Shown: piece after piece, positions 1-5,320 of the stretch
Numbering within the stretch: position 1 is the stretch's first letter
Layout: each line of letters begins with the position of its first letter
NCBI GenBank assembly: GCA_026392135.1
Contig: JAPLCR010000371.1
Location: forward strand, 1 to 13,638
From: Armatimonadota bacterium
Lineage (GTDB): Bacteria; Armatimonadota; Chthonomonadetes; Chthonomonadales; Chthonomonadaceae
Direction of reading: 5' to 3'
DNA length: 13,638 nucleotides
Translations under genes and position numbers: made by a program
The notes under the pieces: model-generated
Told to the model about the DNA's origin: nothing
Databases searched by the model: none
What the model saw: the letters and a program-made list of their open reading frames with translations, nothing else

Positions 1-1
1 G

Positions 2-1018
2 GGACTGCCAGATCAGCTGAGGCGTGGCTCCATAAGTCCGCTCGTGTACCAGATAAGGGAGGGTCAAGGGGCTACCCGCAACGCGATAGTTGTAGTAGCC
101 TATCTGCAAAATCATAAAGAGGGTACACAGCGCGAAAGGCAAGAAGAGTGCACGTTCCGTCCTCTTACAGCGGGGCTTGGGGTGCTTTATAAGAGAGTAG
201 ACCAGAGCCGTTAAGACCACAAGCGTAAGGACTAAGCCCTCAAACGGGCGGCTATTTGCCAGTATCCAGATACCTGCGCTCATACCCAGTGAGTGGTTGC
301 AGACACTTCGCAATCGAAGTGAGCCCTCAATTTGCAACTCCAGTAAGAGAAAACCTGCTTCCCGTCGTGCATTCACACCCTCTAGTGCGTAGAGAAGGTA
401 ACGCGCGTTCCCTAAAAGAAACGTTCCCCCCAATGCCGCAACACATCCGCCCCAATACATATGACCCCAGTAGATAACAACAGGATGCAACCCAAAAAGG
501 ATGCCTCCCATAAATGCCCAGCATCGAGAACGGTAGGCGAACCAGACACGCAACATTCCGTAAAAAGCAAGGCTAGCGAGAACAACACCAAGCCAAACTC
601 CCAGTATCGGATGCCAAAGCACCTGCCCGATTGCCAAAAAAAGCCCCTGCGCCGGAGGATATTTCGACATATAGCTAGGGTGCATGAGAACATGGAAAGT
701 CTCGTAGTGTTGCCAAAAGAGAGGGGCGGTGTTCGTAAGCCGTCCGTGTGCGAAAGTGTCTGACGCAAGAAGATAACTGAATTCGTCGTGTACGGAGGGA
801 AGGGGAGTGCCTGTCCAGAGTGTAGCGAACGCAGGAACAGTAAAAGCGACACAGCCAACAACAAAATAGCCGCGTAGAGGGCGCTCCAGAAAACGCTCTA
901 AGGCGGCATATAGCCTATCAACTCCCTGCCATCTGCTTTTACTAATCAGCAACGCAATAACAAAGATCACGCCTACGGCAGGGACGGCGAAGAGGACTTG
1001 TAGTAAGAGGTTCGCCAT
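2..1018 (-). CDS. GT39-type (ArnT/PMT-like) membrane glycosyltransferase, partial
   Basis: This gene is open from its ATG at 1018 to the left edge, giving 339 codons without a stop; its C-terminal part lies outside the window. It reads as a polytopic membrane protein: a first hydrophobic span at about residues 3-24, then a large loop containing HDEFSYLLASDTFAHGRLTN and SKYPPAQGLFLAIGQ, followed by repeated hydrophobic segments. An acidic D-E pair after the first span, followed by SKYPPAQG, is typical of lipid-phosphate-sugar-dependent glycosyltransferases of the GT39/PMT_2 group; ILANSRPFEG further on also fits. Such enzymes move a sugar from a polyprenyl-phosphate carrier to a protein, lipid or glycan outside the membrane. 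The acceptor here cannot be deduced. The ATG is preceded by GAGGGAG seven bases upstream. The gene follows the glutaredoxin gene by 24 bases and is probably the last known member of the operon starting at the 2323-2351 promoter. Confidence 0.82.
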   Translation of the reverse strand, partial: MANLLLQVLFAVPAVGVIFVIALLISKSRWQGVDRLYAALERFLERPLRGYFVVGCVAFTVPAFATLWTGTPLPSVHDEFSYLLASDTFAHGRLTNTAPLFWQHYETFHVLMHPSYMSKYPPAQGLFLAIGQVLWHPILGVWLGVVLASLAFYGMLRVWFAYRSRCWAFMGGILFGLHPVVIYWGHMYWGGCVAALGGTFLLGNARYLLYALEGVNARREAGFLLLELQIEGSLRLRSVCNHSLGMSAGIWILANSRPFEGLVLTLVVLTALVYSLIKHPKPRCKRTERALFLPFALCTLFMILQIGYYNYRVAGSPLTLPYLVHERTYGATPQLIWQS

Positions 1019-1042
1019 GACGATACTCCCTCAGTTTTACGG

Positions 1043-1303
1043 CTATCCGTTGATGCGATGGCGGTTTAACGCAGACTTTAGGTCAGGGTCGCTCGGCTCA
1101 ATAAGGATGTCTCTTCCACTTTCGCTCTCAATAAGAATCGTTGGTATCTTCCGAGACCCCCCATTCAAAGCTTTCATCTCATCTTCCGAGTGAGGAATCT
1201 CTTCGATGTCTATCTCCTTAAACGCAAGCCCCTCGCGCTTCAAAAGCCGCGTAGAGCGAACGCAGTCAGAACACCAATCTGTACTATAAACCAGTATCTT
1301 CAC
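1043..1303 (-). CDS. glutaredoxin/mycoredoxin-like thiol oxidoreductase
   Basis: A small thioredoxin-fold protein of 86 residues from a GTG at 1303. It starts MKILVYSTDWCSDC, the usual glutaredoxin opening: a beta strand leading into a CxxC active site (WCSDC). KIPTI follows about 45 residues later and supplies the cis-proline loop that binds the thiol substrate. The family reduces disulfides or mixed thiol adducts in the cytoplasm; the substrate is unknown. The frame is open further upstream to a TTG at 1330 that directly abuts the preceding stop codon (adding nine residues). I prefer the GTG because the family starts just before the first strand and AAGGTAGG lies 12 bases upstream, whereas the TTG has no clear ribosome site. 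The tight packing after the zinc-ribbon gene indicates co-transcription. Confidence 0.85.
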   Translation of the reverse strand: MKILVYSTDWCSDCVRSTRLLKREGLAFKEIDIEEIPHSEDEMKALNGGSRKIPTILIESESGRDILIEPSDPDLKSALNRHRING

Positions 1304-1330
1304 AGAAGTAGAGAACCTACCTTGAGCCAA

Positions 1331-2260
1331 CTACTGTTTTGTAGGGCGAAGACGCGCAGTACCGCCTACCTGTTGTAGGTCGCGCCGAATAGCGTCTGCC
1401 TTTCGTTCAGGTAAGTTGTAGCCGACAATGAGTGGAGTCTGGTTGTTGACATTGTTAATCATACGCCGAGCTTCGAGCATATTGATAACCAAAAGGTTCT
1501 GGATTTTGAACGCGAGTTCATTCTCAAGACGGCGATCGTACGCAACGAGCAACACATCAAAGTTTTGGAACAACTGGTCTTCTACTTCGATAATGGCAGT
1601 TCCGCCACGTAGGTCTCCAGAGATGTTCAGAGGGCGGTTACACTGGTCACAAAGGTATCGTTTTACATTAACGGGAACGCGGTGCTCAGCTCTACACGCG
1701 GTACAGATAACGTAGGTAACAGGAACCATAACGCCCTCTTCGTACCGTGCAGTGCGGTGGCAGTAGTCGCAATCCCAATCGTTGCTGGGAATCTGAAGGA
1801 AGGTGTTCTCTTTATCGCAAAAAGGACAAGTTTCCTTGTACTTCGCAATGCTCGAATCTTCTCGCATCGTCTTATTACCAAAGTAGACGAGGCGTACACC
1901 AAAGCCCATTCCCACCAACATCAGGAACTGCCATGCCCACATGAAATCGCCCTGTATCCAGAACGTAGTAGACGTATAGACCATTACCATGCCCACAATG
2001 AACACGATGCCCCAAGTCAATGTCCCCATTCCCTTGGTGAGGCGGTTCAAGCCTCTGCTAATGAATAGCCCGCCAACCCCTATCATTGCGGAAAACAGAA
2101 CCTTCAGGAATAGTGTTACCTGATTAAGCGGTGAGAACTTGCTAAAGTAGAGAAATATCAAGCCGATAGTGGTAATGATGATACCAAATATCATCGCGGC
2201 AAGACCCTCAGTCCAGTGATCTTCACGCATTCCGCTGACTTGCGTTTGCCTTTGCGTCAT
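1331..2260 (-). CDS. membrane protein with two zinc ribbons and an L7/L12-like C-terminal domain
   Basis: This 309-residue protein has no name I recognise, but its architecture is clear. Residues about 19-125 hold four hydrophobic segments (22-40, 49-69, 81-98, 108-127). Next come two CxxC pairs that form one zinc ribbon (C145/C148 with C164/C167) and two more forming a second (C186/C189 with C204/C207). The last 75 residues, about 232-306, end in a helix rich in Glu/Arg/Asp followed by GGTARLR; the segment EARRMINN...ADAIRRDLQQVGG resembles the C-terminal fold of ribosomal protein L7/L12 (EAKxLVxxxP...AExIKxxLExAGAxVxL). Such domains mediate protein docking. The ATG has GAGAGGA just upstream. 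It is the first gene behind a consensus promoter and abuts the glutaredoxin gene. The cellular role is unknown. A membrane-tethered redox, zinc or proteostasis role is only a guess from the context. Confidence 0.8.
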   Translation of the reverse strand: MTQRQTQVSGMREDHWTEGLAAMIFGIIITTIGLIFLYFSKFSPLNQVTLFLKVLFSAMIGVGGLFISRGLNRLTKGMGTLTWGIVFIVGMVMVYTSTTFWIQGDFMWAWQFLMLVGMGFGVRLVYFGNKTMREDSSIAKYKETCPFCDKENTFLQIPSNDWDCDYCHRTARYEEGVMVPVTYVICTACRAEHRVPVNVKRYLCDQCNRPLNISGDLRGGTAIIEVEDQLFQNFDVLLVAYDRRLENELAFKIQNLLVINMLEARRMINNVNNQTPLIVGYNLPERKADAIRRDLQQVGGTARLRPTKQ

Positions 2261-2552
2261 GTCATCCTCTCCTCAACGAACCAACAAAAAAGTGCCTATA
2301 TACTACTCTGTTACACCTCTCAAGTATAGTATGCCACGCAAAAGTTGTCAAGAGGTATCTACTCACTCTTTCGAGAGAAGAAGCCTGAAATGCCCGAAAA
2401 ACCATGCCGGATACAACACAGCTCGAAAAACGCGGAATAGCGGTGCAAGTTTGTGCTACAAGGCGAGGTGAGGCTCTACTAGAGAGAACTCAGCATTTTA
2501 CCGAATATATTAGAAGCAGATATTAGAATGTGATGAAAAGAGGTACAGCAAG
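2261..2552. other. divergent intergenic region (292 bp)
   Basis: This region separates the minus-strand operon from flhG and holds the consensus minus-strand promoter. For the plus strand only a weak candidate is visible: TTTACC (2498-2503), 17 bases, TATTAG (2521-2526), followed by AAAAGAGG (2536-2543) as the flhG ribosome site. The stretch has an open frame on the plus strand from 2259 to 2471, but it shows no recognisable protein and overlaps the opposite promoter, so I do not call it. Confidence 0.5.
2323..2351 (-). promoter_or_regulatory. sigma-70-type promoter for the zinc-ribbon/glutaredoxin/GT39 operon
   Basis: On the minus strand there is a perfect -35 TTGACA (2351-2346), a 17-base spacer and a near-perfect -10 TATACT (2328-2323). 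Transcription would start near 2316, leaving a leader of about 55 bases before the ATG at 2260. This is the best promoter match I noticed in the window. Confidence 0.85.
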
Positions 2553-3323
2553 GTGATAGATCAGGCGTTGGGGCTTCGCGCTCTTGCAACCTATAACAAG
2601 CCGCTCATGCAGACTACGACCCCATCCCATGCCCCGCGTATTGCTGTGGCAGGGGGCAAAGGCGGGGTTGGCACAACACTGTTCACGTCTAACCTAGCAC
2701 TCTGCGGAGCGAAAGCGGGCAGGCGCGTCGTATTCGTCGAAGCGGATAGTAGGTTCTCTCCGTTTCGTCTTGCTCATCACATGGGGGCTTCGCCGCTACG
2801 CGAGGCTTCAACAGTCGACTCTCTGTTTCCGACTCTTTTCGGGGTACAAGTTCTGTCAGGGGACGAGTGGGGGAAAGCCATTCACACCGTGCCTACATCA
2901 CTGTGGAGCGATACCGAGCAGGCTACCGACCTAGTAATACTCGACATGGGGAGTGCCTCTTTTGAGAACACACTCCTCCGTATGGAGACGCTAAGCCACT
3001 GTGTTATTGTAACCACCCCAGACATTTTCGCACTTACCGAATCCTACAAAAAGATAAAGTGTCTTAGGCTTCAAAACCCCAAAGTAGCCATATCCGTCAT
3101 ATTCAATGCCGTTTCAGGAGAACAGGAGGTTACGCGCTCTGCCGAGCAACTGGAGAATATGGTGCAAACTTTTCTTCATACCACGCTCTACTACCTAGGG
3201 ACGCTTCCGCATGACAGACTACTAACGGACGCGAACCCTATTCAAAGTTTTGTTTTGCAAGAGCGTCCACGCTCACCTATTGCGAAATCTATTCGCAATA
3301 TCTATCAAATTCTTGCCCAATAA
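2553..3323 (+). CDS. flhG: FlhG-like MinD/ParA-family ATPase with altered P-loop
   Basis: A 256-residue MinD-type protein starting at a GTG with AAAAGAGG nine bases upstream. Residues 3-9 read DQALGLR, matching the DQAxxLR motif at the FlhG N-terminus that in studied FlhG proteins stimulates the FlhF GTPase. The deviant Walker A lies at 34-42 (GGKGGVGTT), the A' segment at 60-65 (VFVEAD), the Walker B-like strand ends at D131 (LVILDMGS), and VTTPDIFALTESYKKIK (153-169) is characteristic of FlhG/MinD. In the family it sets flagellar number or placement with FlhF and the C-ring. Unusually, the catalytic P-loop lysine (GK[ST]) is Thr41, while the signature lysine K36 is kept; the first Asp of the A' motif is Glu63. 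ATPase activity is therefore doubtful. No flhF lies immediately upstream. It heads the plus-strand block with fliA. Confidence 0.85.
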   Translation: MIDQALGLRALATYNKPLMQTTTPSHAPRIAVAGGKGGVGTTLFTSNLALCGAKAGRRVVFVEADSRFSPFRLAHHMGASPLREASTVDSLFPTLFGVQVLSGDEWGKAIHTVPTSLWSDTEQATDLVILDMGSASFENTLLRMETLSHCVIVTTPDIFALTESYKKIKCLRLQNPKVAISVIFNAVSGEQEVTRSAEQLENMVQTFLHTTLYYLGTLPHDRLLTDANPIQSFVLQERPRSPIAKSIRNIYQILAQ

Positions 3324-3463
3324 GGCACGCCTCAAATCCATACTCCTACCCAATTGGAAAGCAGTTGAGATTAGGATTTTGGCAAAAACTCCACTTTCTT
3401 TTGTGATATCCTGCCCTAGAGAAGGAAATCGTAAGCAAGATGGGGAACAGGTTTCGTAACATT

Positions 3464-3470
3464 GAGGAGG
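3464..3470 (+). promoter_or_regulatory. strong ribosome binding site of the 37-codon ORF
   Basis: GAGGAGG sits eight bases before the ATG at 3479. It is the best Shine-Dalgarno match in this block and is the main reason to take the tiny ORF seriously. Confidence 0.6.
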
Positions 3471-3478
3471 CGTGTCAA

Positions 3479-3592
3479 ATGGCAAAACCCCTGCAAAGTG
3501 TAAAGCAATTTGCATTTCTTGGGGTATTTGGGGTATACCAACTCCACTTGCCCGCAATATCTGGCTTTTACGGAGATTTCCCCGATAGCTAG
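3479..3592 (+). CDS. small ORF, 37 codons, unknown function
   Basis: A short ATG-started frame encodes a 37-residue peptide (MAKPLQSVKQFAFLGVFGVY, then a hydrophobic-aromatic stretch, ending GDFPDS). It has a textbook ribosome site (GAGGAGG, eight bases upstream). No homology is recognised. The middle is hydrophobic but too short and broken to call a confident membrane span. It lies between flhG and the small membrane protein gene, with 24 bases to the latter. It could be a genuine microprotein, a leader peptide that couples translation of the following gene, or a chance frame; the peptide sequence alone cannot decide. Confidence 0.4.
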   Translation: MAKPLQSVKQFAFLGVFGVYQLHLPAISGFYGDFPDS

Positions 3593-3616
3593 GTATGGCA
3601 ATAGGAAACCGCACTT

Positions 3617-3931
3617 GTGAAATCGTTTGTCTATCAATTACCGACAGTAATGGGTACGATTGCGGCAATGCTCGTCACGCTCCTCAGCGTGATGCACGAG
3701 ACATCGCCGGAAAGCTGTCTTGTCAAAACGGTAGCGGCGTTTACAGTCTTTGCAGGCTTGGGAATGGTTTTGCGCTACGTCTTTCTCTCCCTTGAGGAAG
3801 AAAAAGAGCAGAAGGCGAACCATCAGTTAGGCTCTACCTTCTCAAATATCCCACCTGGAACTCCCCTTTCGGAGTTGCTTGGAGACGAAGAAAATCCTTC
3901 TCTCGAAGCCGAAGAACCCACCGCCGCATAA
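3617..3931 (+). CDS. small two-span membrane protein between flhG and fliA
   Basis: A 104-residue protein from a GTG preceded by AGGAAA eight bases upstream. Two hydrophobic segments are visible (about residues 10-26 and 35-58), separated by a short loop containing HETSPESC, followed by a charged stretch EEEKEQK and an acidic, proline-containing tail ending EEPTAA. This gives a hairpin membrane protein with its tail on one side. I recognise no family. Position suggests a flagellar or secretion-related accessory role because it is sandwiched between flhG and fliA in the same direction; this is context only. The gene ends 56 bases before the complete mobile element at 3988. Confidence 0.65.
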   Translation: MKSFVYQLPTVMGTIAAMLVTLLSVMHETSPESCLVKTVAAFTVFAGLGMVLRYVFLSLEEEKEQKANHQLGSTFSNIPPGTPLSELLGDEENPSLEAEEPTAA

Positions 3932-3980
3932 ATCCTCGTAAAGACAAAATAGTGTCCAGACTGTCGCTCATTCCAATAGG

Positions 3981-3987
3981 TAACTAG
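3981..3987. repeat. target site duplication, left copy (TAACTAG)
   Basis: TAACTAG directly precedes the left inverted repeat of the element at 3988-4180 and is repeated exactly at 4181-4187, as expected for transposition with 7-bp staggered cutting. Confidence 0.9.
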
Positions 3988-4180
3988 ACCCCAGTATTGG
4001 GTTGAGAAGTATCAACAAAGGCAAATAACGTTAGTGTTGACGAAAGTGAGCGCTTTTCGTAACCGAAAAAGTATACATTTGTTTACTTATTAGCGGCTCC
4101 CAATCTCATATACAACCCAACAGGGTGCAACAGGGTGATTTCAACTATTTTGTCTACATCTTTGAACCCAATACTGGGGT
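3988..4180. mobile_element. complete MITE-like non-autonomous element, copy A (193 bp)
   Basis: A short element with perfect 16-bp terminal inverted repeats: ACCCCAGTATTGGGTT at 3988-4003 and its reverse complement at 4165-4180. Perfect 7-bp target duplications flank it. It contains no frame able to encode a transposase, so it would need an enzyme supplied in trans. Each terminal repeat is itself nearly palindromic (CCCA-GTAT-TGGG) and can fold as a small hairpin. A tandem 10-bp duplication, CAACAGGGTG twice at 4118-4137, is present here but single in copy B. It sits between the small membrane protein gene and fliA, 21 bases before the fliA start, leaving the ribosome site (GGGGAG, 4196-4201) intact but separating fliA from upstream transcription signals. 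The family is not one I can name. Confidence 0.92.
4118..4137. repeat. 10-bp tandem duplication inside copy A
   Basis: CAACAGGGTG occurs at 4118-4127 and again at 4128-4137. The matching part of copy B (4566-4575) has one unit. This is a simple length difference between the two copies. Confidence 0.9.
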
Positions 4181-4187
4181 TAACTAG
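4181..4187. repeat. target site duplication, right copy (TAACTAG)
   Basis: Exact repeat of 3981-3987, abutting the right inverted repeat of the complete element. Confidence 0.9.
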
Positions 4188-4208
4188 CCGTATTTGGGGA
4201 GCGAGAAC

Positions 4209-4562
4209 GTGTTGACCTCTTATGAAATCCGTGAGGCATGGCGAAGGTATAAAATGTTCGAGAGTTCGCAAGCACGTGCTGAACTCATAGAACACTACGC
4301 CTACCTCGTCAAAATAACTGCGGGACGCATTATCTCAAAACTTCCTCCTAGTTTGGAGCGCGAAGACCTGATAAGTGCAGGAATCGTCGGGCTAGTAAAA
4401 GCGGTTGACCAGTTTGATGTTAGTCGTCAGGTGAAGTTTGAAACCTACGCGATTGCGCTCATTCGCGGGGCGATACTAGAGATGTTAAGGGAAGACGACT
4501 GGGTTCCGCGCTCTGTAAGAGAACCCCAGTATTGGGTTCAAAGATGTAGACAAAATAGTTGA
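4209..4562 (+). CDS. sigma-28 N-terminal fragment (region 2) with element-encoded tail
   Basis: The first remaining open frame of the broken fliA gene encodes 117 residues. Residues 1-105 carry the whole of region 2, which in sigma-70 family proteins binds the core polymerase clamp and the -10 element. The last 12 residues (PQYWVQRCRQNS) come from the inserted element. It keeps the native ribosome site, so it may still be translated if the locus is transcribed. Confidence 0.6.
   Translation: MLTSYEIREAWRRYKMFESSQARAELIEHYAYLVKITAGRIISKLPPSLEREDLISAGIVGLVKAVDQFDVSRQVKFETYAIALIRGAILEMLREDDWVPRSVREPQYWVQRCRQNS
4516..4522. repeat. target site duplication of copy B, left (TAAGAGA)
   Basis: TAAGAGA precedes the inverted repeat of copy B. 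At the other side AAGAGA (4662-4667) remains, its first base or bases merged with the truncated element end. The 7-bp size agrees with the perfect duplication around copy A. Confidence 0.75.
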
Positions 4563-4662
4563 AATCACCCTGTTGGGTTGTATATGAGATTGGGAGCCGC
4601 TAATAAGTAAACAAATGTATACTGTTTCGGTTACGAAAAGCGCTCACTTTCGTCAACACTAA
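4523..4662. mobile_element. truncated MITE-like element, copy B, inside fliA (140 bp)
   Basis: This copy is the reverse complement of 4031-4180 of copy A. It starts with the same 16-bp inverted repeat (4523-4538) and matches copy A throughout, apart from one base (4624 versus 4069) and lack of one 10-bp unit (single CACCCTGTTG at 4566-4575). It lacks the 43 bp that correspond to 3988-4030 of copy A, including the other terminal inverted repeat, so it cannot transpose by itself. It ends in CACTAA, joining AGAGAGCG of fliA. The junction has a one- to two-base A overlap, as in a short microhomology deletion. Confidence 0.9.
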
Positions 4663-4707
4663 AGAGAGCGCCTCAAAGTCCTACAAAACGCCTACAAAAC
4701 TCTCGAA

Positions 4708-5127
4708 GTGCGCTTGGAGAGACCTGCCACGGAATCGGAAGTCGCCGCCGAACTCAATATGGAGACAGAAGAGTTCCAAAAACTCTTGATTGATGCCGGA
4801 CGCACAAGCCAACTCTCACTCGAAGAGGTGCTCGTTTGTGGATATGGCAACGAACAGCTACACATTTCAGATGTACTTCAAGACGAAAGTGCCCTCCCCG
4901 CACTAGAGGTAGAGCTACATGAACGCAAACACCTACTCGGAAAAGCAATAGACCGCCTCCCCGAGCGTGAGCGCATGGTGATTGCACTCTACTATTTTGA
5001 AGGGCTTACTTTTAAGGAGGTTGGACGCACTCTCACGATATCCGAGTCCCGCGTCTATCAACTGCATACACAGGCGGTAATTCGCCTCAAAGGGTATCTG
5101 CAACGAGATGACGTGCTGTTTATTTAG
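4708..5127 (+). CDS. sigma-28 C-terminal fragment (regions 3 and 4)
   Basis: The second remaining frame of fliA runs without a stop from 4663 and has a GTG at 4708, giving 139 residues. It carries most of region 3 (RPATESEVAAELNMETEEF) and region 4 with its helix-turn-helix (LTFKEVGRTLTISESRVYQL), which contacts the -35 element. No Shine-Dalgarno sequence precedes the GTG, so efficient independent translation is doubtful. Its TAG stop (5125-5127) shares its last base with the start of the repeat unit that follows. Confidence 0.5.
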   Translation: MRLERPATESEVAAELNMETEEFQKLLIDAGRTSQLSLEEVLVCGYGNEQLHISDVLQDESALPALEVELHERKHLLGKAIDRLPERERMVIALYYFEGLTFKEVGRTLTISESRVYQLHTQAVIRLKGYLQRDDVLFI

Positions 5128-5320
5128 GGACTTACTCTGGAATAAGTCTTCCAGTTGAAAACCAGAAGCCCTCACCCCCGTCCCCTCTCCCAATTCTGGG
5201 CGAGGAGTGACTAGGGCGGAAGACGACTCCGTTGGGCGATAGTCTCCCTTTCCCTAGAGGTTTGGGCGATAGTCTCCCTTTCCCTAGAGGTTTTGGAAGA
5301 TTTTAACTAGAGAGAGTCCC
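5127..5320. repeat. repeat unit with imperfect inverted ends at the fliA stop codon
   Basis: The stretch begins GGGACTTACTCTGG and ends AGAGAGAGTCCC. The two ends are inverted relatives: about 20 of the outer 27 bases match. TTA stands on both sides (5124-5126 and 5321-5323), a possible 3-bp target duplication. Inside are a CCCTCACCCCCG segment with a hairpin around 5188-5200 (loop ATTC), and two exact 30-bp tandem units. Its last 34 bases match 10233-10266 at 27 of 34 positions. It has no coding capacity. I read it as a degenerate palindromic element; the boundaries are less secure than those of copy A. Confidence 0.55.

Larger units (their letters stand above)
4209..5127 (+). pseudogene. 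fliA: flagellar sigma-28 factor gene interrupted by a mobile element
   Basis: A FliA/SigD-type sigma factor directs RNA polymerase to late flagellar and chemotaxis promoters. Region 2 is encoded before 4523 (EDLISAGIVGLVKAVDQFD, VKFETYA, LIRGAI, DDWVPRSVRE) and regions 3 and 4 after 4667 (RPATESEVAAEL; LPERERMVIALYYFEGLTFK, then a helix-turn-helix to RVYQLHTQAV). Between them lies a truncated copy of the 193-bp element. Joining base 4522 to 4668 gives GTA AGA GAG CGC CTC (VRERL), exactly where intact FliA proteins continue, and one 257-codon frame, the usual FliA length. The present insertion is 145 bp (not a multiple of three) and brings an in-frame stop at 4560. The GTG at 4209 is chosen as start because GGGGAG lies seven bases upstream; the frame is also open to a TTG at 4194. 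The gene is almost certainly inactive as a single polypeptide. Confidence 0.9.

Noticed and set aside
412..864. 150-codon minus-strand frame with a hydrophobic start
   Set aside because: It is a shifted frame inside the GT39 gene, whose own frame is open throughout and carries family motifs.
2259..2471. 70-codon plus-strand frame
   Set aside because: It covers the minus-strand promoter and leader, shows no recognisable protein, and lacks a ribosome site.
4523..4662. Self-splicing intron or in-frame intein inside fliA
   Set aside because: The insert is a fragment of a transposon-like element with inverted ends and target duplication, has an in-frame stop, and has no intron or intein features.
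5232..5291. Start of a CRISPR array
   Set aside because: The two 30-bp units are directly adjacent with no spacers; this is a simple tandem duplication.
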